Shown in pieces: positions 56,660-64,000 of a stretch of 64,000 nt of DNA. The stretch is from Ruminococcus sp. (GTDB taxonomy: Bacteria > Bacillota > Clostridia > Oscillospirales > Acutalibacteraceae). The stretch covers positions 1 to 64,000 of the forward strand of contig JAFTGL010000005.1 of NCBI GenBank assembly GCA_017457955.1, read 5' to 3'. Within the stretch, counting starts at the first letter, position 1; each line of letters begins with the position of its first letter. The notes beneath the pieces were generated by a model that saw only the letters and a program-made list of their open reading frames with translations, searched no databases and was not told where the DNA came from. A program made the translations under genes and the position numbers.

Positions 56660-58867
56660 TCAGTACGTTTTACCGATGTCATACGGGGTCGCAAGTCCTG
56701 CCAGATAATACTGAATGGCAGTCACGTCCGTCACATCCAAGTAATCGCTGCCGTCCACATTCGCGTGGGCAAGCGTATAGACCGAAACAGGAACGTCGAT
56801 GCGGCAGATGTACCGCTGTACCAGAGCCGCGTCGATCGACTCCACCGCGCCGTTGCCGTCTGCGTCTCCGAGGATCAGCACGGGCTTTTTCGGGGTATTC
56901 GCGACATGCGTCACGTCCTTATCTCCCTCAACCGCTACGGGATAGGTCTTTTTGATCCCGTTATTTGATGTGACGGTGATCGTCGCAGAGCCTTCCTGCA
57001 GCGCATAGACCATACCGAAATCATCGACATATACGGTATCCGGATCACTGCTTTGATAGCTGAAAGTCGCAAAGGCGTTCGTCGGTCGTACGTCAGGCGT
57101 GATCTTGAACATCGTACCCACGCCCATCTCGGCGCCTGCCTTATTATTCGTCCACGGGAGATAGAACTTTGTCAGCGCCGCAGATGAAGTATAGTTCGAG
57201 CCGACCGTACTCCCGCCGTAGGAGTTCGAACCCGAGCATTTGACGGTCGTATTGCTCTTCAGCGTAGACGCCTTGCTGTTGGAGGTGATCCAGATACCCT
57301 CCGCGGAACAGTTGCGGATACGGTTCCAGTTCACTTCGTTTGCGGTAGATTTGTCGCCCATGAACAGACCGATGTTCTTGGTGCCGATGATATCGTTGTC
57401 ATAGATATTGGTAATCTTCATCGCATACGTGCCAATACCGTACTTGCCCGTGTTCTCGATATGGTTGTACTGCACCGTATCCACGCTGCCGCCGTTGGTA
57501 CCGTCGAGCTGGATACCGTTGACCTCGGCGCCGATGATCGTGTTGAAGCTGACAGCCGACGCCGTAACGTTACTTCTCAGCACGATGCCGTAGTAGTTGT
57601 CGCTGTGCACGGTGTTCTTCGAGCAGAGGATCTCGTTGGAGCGGATCTCGACATTGCGCGCGTCCTCCACACGGATACCGTTGCCGCGGATATCGATAAA
57701 GTTGTCATGGATAGAGACGCCGTCGAGATAGTAGTCGCCCGCGGGCAGACCGCCGCTTTTGTCGGATGACTCTACGGGAGATTTCGCGCTGAGCTTTTCG
57801 CCCAGCACGGCGATACCCTGACTGGAGTAGGAAGCGTAGATATCGTCCTTCGTACCGACATTGGTCAGGACGTTGTAGGCGATGTTGATATTTGCCTTTG
57901 AGGGCTTTTGATAGCTGTCCGAAGCATGCGCTGTCGTACCGCCCTCAGCGGCAAGGACGCTCGGCAGATAGGTACAGCCGCCCGGCTCTGCGTAAACGGT
58001 GATACCGCGCGGAGCGTTATCGATCGAATTGGAGAGAATGTTGACGTTTGTCCAGCCCATCCCCTGCACCGCGATACTGCCGATGTTGGTAAACATATTG
58101 TTGCGGATCACGATGTTATCGTGCGGACGGTTATGCACCGCCGTATGGGAGCCGACCGCTCTGGGAACATTATCAAACGCGCAGTTCTCCACCAGCACGT
58201 TGGTCATCGGCAGATCCTCCGACCGCGCGTTAGTAATATGGAAGGACTGCAGTACGTCCAGCTGGATGACCTCATAGCCGTATTTGCCCTTCGACAGGTA
58301 CTGATCCTTAAAGGTGCAGTTGCGGATCGTCAGCCCGTCCACGCCGGCGTATTCCATCATGTGACCGTCCTTTTCGTTGAGCAGGGTCACGCCGTCCATG
58401 AGGAAGCCTTTGGTATGGAACGCCTTGATGATGGTGTTCTCGCCCATATTGCCGTCAAAAACACCGCCGATCAGACGGATATTCTCATATGCGTAGCCTG
58501 TTACGCCGTAGCTCTCGTTGTCCTCATCGCCGACGCGCAGCATATTGCCGCTGTCCGAGCGGGTCAAGGTGACGCCCTGCAGGACGAGCGTCGTGTTGCT
58601 GTAGATACGCAGCGCTCTGCCGAGGTTATACTCGCCCTCGGGAACAATGACCGTATAGGGCAGGTCTTCGGTCGCGTTCTCACGCGCCTCGTTCAGCGCG
58701 GACTGTACCGCCCAATAGAAGCCGTACTGCACATCCTCTTCGCTGACGTAGATCACGCCGGGCTCAGCCTCGTCGGGCGTCGCGGCGAAGGCTGTCAGCG
58801 GCAGGACGGAGAACAGTAATACTATTGTTAAGAATAATGCGGATATTTTTTGCATGAAAGATTTCAT
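56660..58867 (-). CDS. Secreted parallel beta-helix protein with C-terminal dockerin
   Basis: A 735-residue exported protein. The signal peptide (1-28) ends TAFAATP. A right-handed beta-helix (about 35-560) is seen from many NI-x-I-x-N-N rungs (IVIRNNMFTNIG, VEIRSNEILCSKN, VQYNHIENTGKYGIG). A BIG2-like segment follows (about 580-650: SSDPDTVYVDDFG, then GSATITVTS). The end is a dockerin with two calcium loops (DADGNGAVESIDAALVQRYI and VDGSDYLDVTDVTAIQYYLA). Such proteins act on pectin-like or other polysaccharides, or bind them; no catalytic family is assigned. GAGGTG lies before the ATG at 58867. Confidence 0.9.
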   Translation of the reverse strand: MKSFMQKISALFLTIVLLFSVLPLTAFAATPDEAEPGVIYVSEEDVQYGFYWAVQSALNEARENATEDLPYTVIVPEGEYNLGRALRIYSNTTLVLQGVTLTRSDSGNMLRVGDEDNESYGVTGYAYENIRLIGGVFDGNMGENTIIKAFHTKGFLMDGVTLLNEKDGHMMEYAGVDGLTIRNCTFKDQYLSKGKYGYEVIQLDVLQSFHITNARSEDLPMTNVLVENCAFDNVPRAVGSHTAVHNRPHDNIVIRNNMFTNIGSIAVQGMGWTNVNILSNSIDNAPRGITVYAEPGGCTYLPSVLAAEGGTTAHASDSYQKPSKANINIAYNVLTNVGTKDDIYASYSSQGIAVLGEKLSAKSPVESSDKSGGLPAGDYYLDGVSIHDNFIDIRGNGIRVEDARNVEIRSNEILCSKNTVHSDNYYGIVLRSNVTASAVSFNTIIGAEVNGIQLDGTNGGSVDTVQYNHIENTGKYGIGTYAMKITNIYDNDIIGTKNIGLFMGDKSTANEVNWNRIRNCSAEGIWITSNSKASTLKSNTTVKCSGSNSYGGSTVGSNYTSSAALTKFYLPWTNNKAGAEMGVGTMFKITPDVRPTNAFATFSYQSSDPDTVYVDDFGMVYALQEGSATITVTSNNGIKKTYPVAVEGDKDVTHVANTPKKPVLILGDADGNGAVESIDAALVQRYICRIDVPVSVYTLAHANVDGSDYLDVTDVTAIQYYLAGLATPYDIGKTY

Positions 58868-58889
58868 CGTATCACCTCTTTCATCTATC

Positions 58890-58918
58890 AATGTAAACCG
58901 ATTCGCAAAAAATGTCAA
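58890..58918 (-). promoter_or_regulatory. Promoter of the beta-helix gene
   Basis: TTGACA, 17 bases, TACATT on the minus strand. Confidence 0.75.
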
Positions 58919-58979
58919 GGGATATCTTTTTTATCTCTCTTTTTACCGAAATAGAATCAAAAAATATTGCAAAAAGGAA

Positions 58980-59008
58980 TTGTCAAAGCATCTTTTCTGT
59001 GCTAAACT
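58980..59008 (+). promoter_or_regulatory. Promoter of the NlpC/P60-like gene
   Basis: TTGTCA, 17 bases, TAAACT. Confidence 0.6.
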
Positions 59009-59052
59009 TCTAATGTATTAACCGAAGGCGATTCAATGAGGAAGTGCAGAAT

Positions 59053-61290
59053 ATGAAAACGTGTAAAAAGACTGTATCGCTCCTGCTTGCGATACTGACG
59101 GTCATGACCGTCATGCTCATCGGCGCTGTGCCGGCCGCGGTCAAGGTCGAGGCGGCAGGCTGGAACGGCTACAACTACGGCGGCGGTACGCTCTATGGCT
59201 ACCAGCCCATTCTGGATGCTTACGGCATCGACTATGACGTCTATATGAAATGGCTGGACGACCACGACGCAGACAGTCCCAACCCCAACTATTATCTGGG
59301 CACTCCCTACGTCGGCCAGGATCACCGCAATCCTCACGGCGACTGCGCGGGCGCTTACGGCGCTTACGACAGGCCCGGCGTAGAGGGCATGAACTGCACC
59401 GGCTTTGTATGGCACGTGCTGTACAAGGCGGCGGTACACTCGGGCGCGCCGAGCTACAAAATCAACCGCCTCGGCGTGATGGGAAGCGTTCTCTCTTCGT
59501 GGTACAGCAACGGCGTCTATCGCATCTGGTTCAACTCCGTGGAGGACGCCTATAATTCCGGCGTCTTGGAAAAAGGCGACGTCATGTGGCTGTACGGCAC
59601 CGGCGACAACCACAACGCCATCTTCTACGGCGACAGTCCCGAGGACTTCATCTACTGGGACAGCGCCGGCGCGAGGAACCGCTACTGCGAAGTCCATGCC
59701 ATCGGTCAGAGCCGCGGTCTGTGGGTCGCGAAGGTCACCCGACCGAACAACATAGAACTGCATATCAACACCGCCTCGGGCGGCAGCGGCACCAAGTTCG
59801 GCACCAAGTACTGCGTGTTCGACAGCAAAGCGGAAGCTCAGAAAGCCCTTGACAATCCCGACAATGAGAGCGCGTGGGATGAGCGCATCGGCACCGTTGT
59901 GCTCAACAGCAGCGGTCACGGCGTTCTGCGCACCGGAAGCGCGCCTGCCGCGTCCGATCTGTGGTCGGGCGACAAGCCGAAAACCAATCACAGCTACTTT
60001 GACGCCGACGCGAAGCGCGTCAGCAGTAAAAGCACCTACTACGCGGTGCAGTGGAGCCACGGATCGGGTATCGAAGAGGACGAGACCATTCACGTCTTTA
60101 AGGATTCGGGCAACCGTACGGGATCGGGCTACCGTATCTTTGAATGTTACGCCCCCATCAAGGTCGATACCCCGCAGTTCACCACTGCCAAGACCGTTTA
60201 CAACGGTATCAGCTTGAAGTGGAAAGCTGTCAAGGGCGCGTATAAATACCGTATCTACTACAAGAGCAGCAAGGGCAGCTGGGTGAGGATGGCAGAGACC
60301 GACAAGACCTCTTACCTTGACACCGCCGTCAAGAACGGCACTTCCTACCGCTACACCATCCGCTGTATCGACAAGTACGCAAACCTCATCAGCGACTTCA
60401 ACACCGACGGCTGGCGCGTCACCTATACCAAGCTCGATACCCCCGAGATCACCGCGCATGAAACCACAGGCGAGGGCGTACAGCTGACATGGAACGCGGT
60501 CGAGGGCGCCGAGAAGTACCGCGTCTATTACAAGAACAGCAAGGGCAGCTGGACACGCATGACCGAAGCTGCCGATACCTCCTACACCGATATGGCAGTC
60601 GCGCCCGGAGAAACCTATACCTACACCGTACGTTGTGTCGACAGCGAAGGCGACTTTACCAGCGACTATGACAAGACAGGCTGGAAACATACCTTCAAGG
60701 GCTTTGATACGCCGACGGTTGAGACCATCACAAGCGAAGGCGACGGCATCCGCCTGCAGTGGACGCCGATCGAGGGCGTGCAGAAGTACCGCGTCTACTG
60801 CAAAAAGAGCGACGGCAGCTGGGCGCGTATCGCAGAAACTGCCGATACAGAATACCTTGACGAAGTCGTCACCTTGGGCAGCTCCTACACCTACACCGTC
60901 CGCTGTGTCAACAACAAGGGCTACTTTGTCAGCGGCTACAATAAAAACGGCTGGAAATGCACCTATGAAGGCGTTGCCACGCCTGAGATCACCGAGATCA
61001 CCGGCGAAGCCGACGGCGTTCATCTCAGCTGGGAGCCGGTTGAAGGCGCGAGCACCTACCGCGTCTACTACAAAAACAGCAAGGGCGGCTGGACGCGCTT
61101 TGCCGAGACCTCCGACACAAGCTGCGTCGACGACGCGGCCGCGCTGAATACCGCCTACACCTACACCATCCGCTGTGTCAACAGCAAAGGCAGCTTCACA
61201 AGCGACTATAACAAGACAGGCTGGACCTACACCTATACCGGCGCAGAGACGCCGACAGACCCGCCCGTCGAAGAACCGACAGCAGAATAA
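59053..61290 (+). CDS. Secreted NlpC/P60-like protein with four FnIII-type repeats
   Basis: A 745-residue exported protein. The signal peptide ends near VEAAG (35). Residues 80-235 look like an NlpC/P60-type cysteine peptidase or amidase: Cys115 in GMNCTGFVWHVLYK and His187 in GDNHNAIFYGD. An intermediate region follows (to about 365). Then come four tandem fibronectin-III-like repeats of about 90 residues, each with LxWxxVxGAxKYRxYYK, a YTxRC segment and a closing GW. The last residues are a PT-rich tail without sortase signal. It may cut peptidoglycan peptides. The repeats are also similar at DNA level. The ATG at 59053 has AGGAAG upstream. Confidence 0.85.
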   Translation: MKTCKKTVSLLLAILTVMTVMLIGAVPAAVKVEAAGWNGYNYGGGTLYGYQPILDAYGIDYDVYMKWLDDHDADSPNPNYYLGTPYVGQDHRNPHGDCAGAYGAYDRPGVEGMNCTGFVWHVLYKAAVHSGAPSYKINRLGVMGSVLSSWYSNGVYRIWFNSVEDAYNSGVLEKGDVMWLYGTGDNHNAIFYGDSPEDFIYWDSAGARNRYCEVHAIGQSRGLWVAKVTRPNNIELHINTASGGSGTKFGTKYCVFDSKAEAQKALDNPDNESAWDERIGTVVLNSSGHGVLRTGSAPAASDLWSGDKPKTNHSYFDADAKRVSSKSTYYAVQWSHGSGIEEDETIHVFKDSGNRTGSGYRIFECYAPIKVDTPQFTTAKTVYNGISLKWKAVKGAYKYRIYYKSSKGSWVRMAETDKTSYLDTAVKNGTSYRYTIRCIDKYANLISDFNTDGWRVTYTKLDTPEITAHETTGEGVQLTWNAVEGAEKYRVYYKNSKGSWTRMTEAADTSYTDMAVAPGETYTYTVRCVDSEGDFTSDYDKTGWKHTFKGFDTPTVETITSEGDGIRLQWTPIEGVQKYRVYCKKSDGSWARIAETADTEYLDEVVTLGSSYTYTVRCVNNKGYFVSGYNKNGWKCTYEGVATPEITEITGEADGVHLSWEPVEGASTYRVYYKNSKGGWTRFAETSDTSCVDDAAALNTAYTYTIRCVNSKGSFTSDYNKTGWTYTYTGAETPTDPPVEEPTAE

Positions 61291-61307
61291 ATACAGACAT
61301 AAAGAAA

Positions 61308-61337
61308 ACGGGAGTTCCGAAAGGGACTCCCGTTTTT
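61308..61337 (+). terminator. Terminator
   Basis: ACGGGAGTTCC pairs with GGGACTCCCGT, followed by TTTTT. Confidence 0.92.
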
Positions 61338-61415
61338 TCACCTTTGAGTCATTTGCGCATAGCATAACAACAAGGGAAAATCCCTGTTCTCACAAAACGG
61401 ATAAGGATTATATAT

Positions 61416-62198
61416 ATGAACTTAGATGTCTTTTTCGGGCTGGCGGTACCGTTTCTCGGCACGTCTATCGGCGCCGCAGCCGTTTTCTTTATGCAGCGGG
61501 AGCTGAGCGAGAACCTTTCCCGCGCGCTGACGGGCTTCGCGGCAGGGGTCATGGTCGCCGCGTCGGTATGGAGCCTGATTCTCCCCGCGATCGAGCAGTC
61601 ACAGGACATGGGGCGGCTGTCGTTCCTCCCCGCGCTGATCGGCTTCTGGCTTGGCGTGCTGTTCCTCTTGCTTCTCGACAAGGTCATTCCCCATCTGCAC
61701 AGGGGGCTGAGCGAATCAGAGGGTCCCAAAAGCTCCCTCAAACGCACCACGATGATGGTGCTGGCGGTCACCCTGCACAACATCCCCGAGGGCATGGCGG
61801 TCGGCGCTGTCTACGCGGGGTTGCTGTCGGGCTCCGCCGATATCACCGCGGGTGGAGCGTTCGCGCTGGCGCTCGGGATCGCGATCCAGAACTTTCCCGA
61901 GGGCGCGATCATCTCCATGCCGCTTCGCGCACAGGGTCAAAGAAAGCCCAAAGCCTTTCTGTACGGCGTGCTGTCGGGCGCGGTGGAGCCGCTGTTCGGT
62001 TGGCTGACGATCATCTTCGCGGCGCTGGTCGTACCCGCTATGCCCTATCTGCTGTCCTTCGCCGCGGGCGCAATGATCTACGTCGTGGTCGAGGAGCTGA
62101 TCCCCGAGATGTCGCAGGGAAAGCACTCCGATATCGGGGTGATCTTCTTCTCGGTCGGCTTTTCGGTGATGATGACTTTGGACGTAGCGTTAGGGTAA
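61416..62198 (+). CDS. ZIP family metal transporter
   Basis: A 260-residue membrane protein with about eight TM helices that takes up zinc or other divalent ions. The metal sites of TM4 and TM5 are HNIPEGMAVG and QNFPEGAIISM, and a short histidine loop (PHLHRG) lies between TM3 and TM4. The length is normal for the ZupT/GufA branch. AAGGA lies before the ATG. It stands alone between two terminators. Confidence 0.94.
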   Translation: MNLDVFFGLAVPFLGTSIGAAAVFFMQRELSENLSRALTGFAAGVMVAASVWSLILPAIEQSQDMGRLSFLPALIGFWLGVLFLLLLDKVIPHLHRGLSESEGPKSSLKRTTMMVLAVTLHNIPEGMAVGAVYAGLLSGSADITAGGAFALALGIAIQNFPEGAIISMPLRAQGQRKPKAFLYGVLSGAVEPLFGWLTIIFAALVVPAMPYLLSFAAGAMIYVVVEELIPEMSQGKHSDIGVIFFSVGFSVMMTLDVALG

Positions 62199-62206
62199 CA
62201 TAAAGA

Positions 62207-62230
62207 AAGGGCTGTCGCACGACAGCCCTT
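62207..62230. terminator. Bidirectional terminator
   Basis: AAGGGCTGTCG and CGACAGCCCTT pair between convergent genes. Confidence 0.85.
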
Positions 62231-62244
62231 CGCTATATCAACTA

Positions 62245-63765
62245 TCAAAATTTCAGATCATACCAGAGCAGGAAGGCATAGACCGCGTAGACGCGGTTCC
62301 ATAACAGCGCTTCGCCGCCGATGAAGCGATCCCACATGTCCTTGATCTCATCCTGATCAAAGAACTTCTTCGAGCTTTCGCCAAAGAGCTTTTCCTCGAC
62401 AGGCTTATTGTAACGCTCGTCGCTCAGCCATTGACGCACAGGCACGGGGAATCCGACCTTCTTGCGGAAGGCGGCTTCATGCGGGAGCTTTTCGGACGCC
62501 GCCATACGGAACACGATCTTGTTCTGCTCGCCCTCAAACTGGTACTCGGCAGGGATCCTGCGCGCCACGTTGAACAGTCTGAGATCGGAGAACGGCGTGT
62601 GCAGCTCCACATCGCAGGCGGTAGAGGTACGGTCGGTGTTCAGATAGATATCGCCCTCGAGCCAGAACGAAATGTCGATCGTCAGCTTCTGCGCTAAAGG
62701 AGCCTGTCCCTGCACCTCGTTCCACATTTCCATCAGCGGATCGGCTGCTTTGACGGAGGTATCATAGTCCTTCATCAAGGAGCGCACCACGGGCTCGGAC
62801 ATGATATGCGAACAGGTCAGGTAGACCCAGTCGCTCGGCAGCTCGCGCTTATGGGCGTTGTAGCCGCCGAAGAATTCGTCGATACCCTCGCCCGAGTAGA
62901 TGACCTTCGCGTGCTCACGCACCGCCTGACAGCCCAGCGAGAACGCCACAGCGGACGCGTCGCCCAGCGGCTGACCCATCTTGTCCATCACGGTGGGGAT
63001 ACGGTCAAAGAACTCCTGCGGGGAGATCATCTTCACGCGGAAGCCCTTGCCTAAATATTTCGCAGTCTCCTCGGCGAGGTGCGCCTCGCTGAAAGCGGCT
63101 TCCTCATAGCCGACGGTGTTGGCGCAGACAGCGTCGCCCGCCGCTAAAAGGTAGGAGGAATCCACGCCGCCCGAGAGGAACGACTCCTTGTAGGAAAGCT
63201 CCTCGTCATCGCGCTCTTCGTCAAAGATCTCCTTTACGACCGCGCGGATCTCCTGCGCGAATTCCTCAGGGGACTTGCTATTGTCGGGCTCAAAGGTCGG
63301 CATGAAATAGCGGTGAACGTCCGCAGACCGACCGTCCCAGATCAGGTAATGACCGGGCTGGAGCTTATATACGCCCTCATAAAAGGTCTCTGCGCCGATC
63401 GGATAGCCGTAGAACAGATACTGCTGCAGCATGCGCATGTTGAGCTTTTTCGTATACCGCTCATCCGACACGATCGCGTCGATATCACCCGAGCAGAGCA
63501 GCTCGCCGCCGACAACGGCATAAAACATCTGCTTCTGACCGACCTGATCGCGGAATACATAGAGCTTATCCGTCTCATCGTCAAAGATCGCGAACGCAAA
63601 CGCACCGTAAAGGTGCTCAGGGAGCCCCACGCCCCACTTCTCAAAGCCGCGGCGCAATACCGCTTCTTCCCTGTCCTTGCGGCTGAGCGGGAGCGCGATA
63701 TTGAGCTCCGCGCATAACTTCTTCCAGTTGCGGATATATCCGCTGAAATACCTTACCTGTATCAT
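62245..63765 (-). CDS. Asparagine-synthetase-like protein without the glutaminase cysteine
   Basis: A 506-residue protein of the AsnB/beta-lactam synthetase family. The N-terminal Ntn-like domain (1-180) is recognisable (GAFAFAIFDDETDKLYVFRD, then GQKQMFYAV) but lacks the catalytic Cys2: it starts MIQVRYFSGY. The synthetase domain is complete, with PP-loop FLSGGVDSSYLLA and YSGEGIDEFFGGY. It could make asparagine from ammonia or amidate or cyclise another substrate. I start at the ATG at 63765, with AAAGGA 10 bases upstream; an ATG at 63774 is too close to that RBS. Confidence 0.88.
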   Translation of the reverse strand: MIQVRYFSGYIRNWKKLCAELNIALPLSRKDREEAVLRRGFEKWGVGLPEHLYGAFAFAIFDDETDKLYVFRDQVGQKQMFYAVVGGELLCSGDIDAIVSDERYTKKLNMRMLQQYLFYGYPIGAETFYEGVYKLQPGHYLIWDGRSADVHRYFMPTFEPDNSKSPEEFAQEIRAVVKEIFDEERDDEELSYKESFLSGGVDSSYLLAAGDAVCANTVGYEEAAFSEAHLAEETAKYLGKGFRVKMISPQEFFDRIPTVMDKMGQPLGDASAVAFSLGCQAVREHAKVIYSGEGIDEFFGGYNAHKRELPSDWVYLTCSHIMSEPVVRSLMKDYDTSVKAADPLMEMWNEVQGQAPLAQKLTIDISFWLEGDIYLNTDRTSTACDVELHTPFSDLRLFNVARRIPAEYQFEGEQNKIVFRMAASEKLPHEAAFRKKVGFPVPVRQWLSDERYNKPVEEKLFGESSKKFFDQDEIKDMWDRFIGGEALLWNRVYAVYAFLLWYDLKF

Positions 63766-63800
63766 AAACCCCATGTCCTTTCGTGTCGGAATATGTCAAA

Positions 63801-63829
63801 ATTATACCACCGAAAGCAAAGCGAGTCAA
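63801..63829 (-). promoter_or_regulatory. Promoter of the asparagine-synthetase-like gene
   Basis: TTGACT, 17 bases, TATAAT on the minus strand. Confidence 0.85.
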
Positions 63830-63922
63830 TATTTTTGACAGACGGCAAACGACCAAAGACGCTTCCGTCTTTTTTCATGATTTTGTTCACAGAATCGCCA
63901 TCTTTTATTCACTAATTGTCCG

Positions 63923-63951
63923 TAGACAGTATAGGGAATTTTTGCTATAAT
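63923..63951 (+). promoter_or_regulatory. Promoter facing the right edge
   Basis: TAGACA, 17 bases, TATAAT. It should serve a gene that begins beyond the window; no start codon with RBS is seen before 64000. Confidence 0.65.
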
Positions 63952-64000
63952 GTTATACTGAAAAATGTAAAAAAACTTTAGGATTGATTTCAGGTACCAT

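Noticed and set aside
60150-61250. Regular repeats that could suggest a CRISPR array
   Set aside because: Repeat unit is about 270 bp, in frame and coding for FnIII-like domains.
59002-61365. Open frame of 787 codons on the minus strand opposite the NlpC/P60-like gene
   Set aside because: It mirrors a real gene with signal peptide, domains and RBS. The translated sequence is Ala/Val/Asp-rich without motifs, as antisense frames of GC-rich genes are.

Overview
The window looks like a piece of a spore-forming, gut-type clostridial chromosome (Oscillospiraceae/Ruminococcus-like). The evidence is a moderately high GC content, spoVAC behind a sigma-G-type promoter, spoIIID, dockerin-bearing secreted proteins, a BspA-like surface protein, class B sortase, PP-loop ThiI, and many consensus TTGACA/TATAAT promoters and intrinsic terminators. 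This placement is inference; no 16S rRNA is present.

Layout. 1-1.2 kb: 5' part of a secreted dockerin protein with cohesin-like repeats (runs off the left edge). 1.5-9 kb: rpoB-rpoC, divergent from birA (9.3-10 kb). 10-13.5 kb: HMA-domain protein plus MacB-like ABC transporter under a promoter carrying GTTAG-N6-CTAAC palindromes. 13.5-19 kb: spoVAC, then nifS-thiI-sortase B-MoCF-like protein. 19-23.5 kb: htpG (CIRCE, frameshifted), serC-serA. 23.6-26 kb: BspA-like protein, a 54-aa peptide gene and a divergent XRE regulator around a 40-bp perfect palindrome. 26-31.4 kb: DUF951-prfA-tsaC/coaE fusion-lytic transglycosylase-M18 peptidase. 31.6-33.7 kb: membrane phosphatase/sulfatase-like protein. 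33.8-36.9 kb: glmS-type ribozyme followed by nagB, a GlmU-like acyltransferase and glmM. 37-41.7 kb: galE, PglF-like dehydratase, spoIIID, DegT aminotransferase. 41.8-46 kb: two-component system and an HtrA-type protease (frameshifted). 46-50.4 kb: lipoprotein, sirtuin, solitary 5S rRNA, orphan binding protein, L,D-transpeptidase. 50.4-55.4 kb: GH13 enzyme and a divergent sugar ABC importer. 55.4-64 kb: RNA m5U methyltransferase, beta-helix dockerin protein, NlpC/P60-like FnIII protein, ZIP transporter and an asparagine-synthetase-like protein.

How the genes work together. The most striking unit is the amino-sugar operon. A ribozyme that normally senses GlcN6P in front of glmS here precedes nagB, with glmM and a GlmU-like acetyltransferase behind it, which suggests that NagB works in the biosynthetic direction. 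NifS and ThiI form the usual s4U tRNA pair. The PglF-like dehydratase and DegT aminotransferase could make a 4-amino sugar for a surface glycan. The two-component system sits directly before a membrane-anchored HtrA protease, as in envelope stress systems.

Two genes (htpG and htrA) are each broken by the loss of one base in a homopolymer, which may be assembly error. Four intercistronic inverted-repeat elements each abut or overlap the stop codon of the gene upstream. No tRNA, CRISPR array, insertion sequence or prophage was seen.
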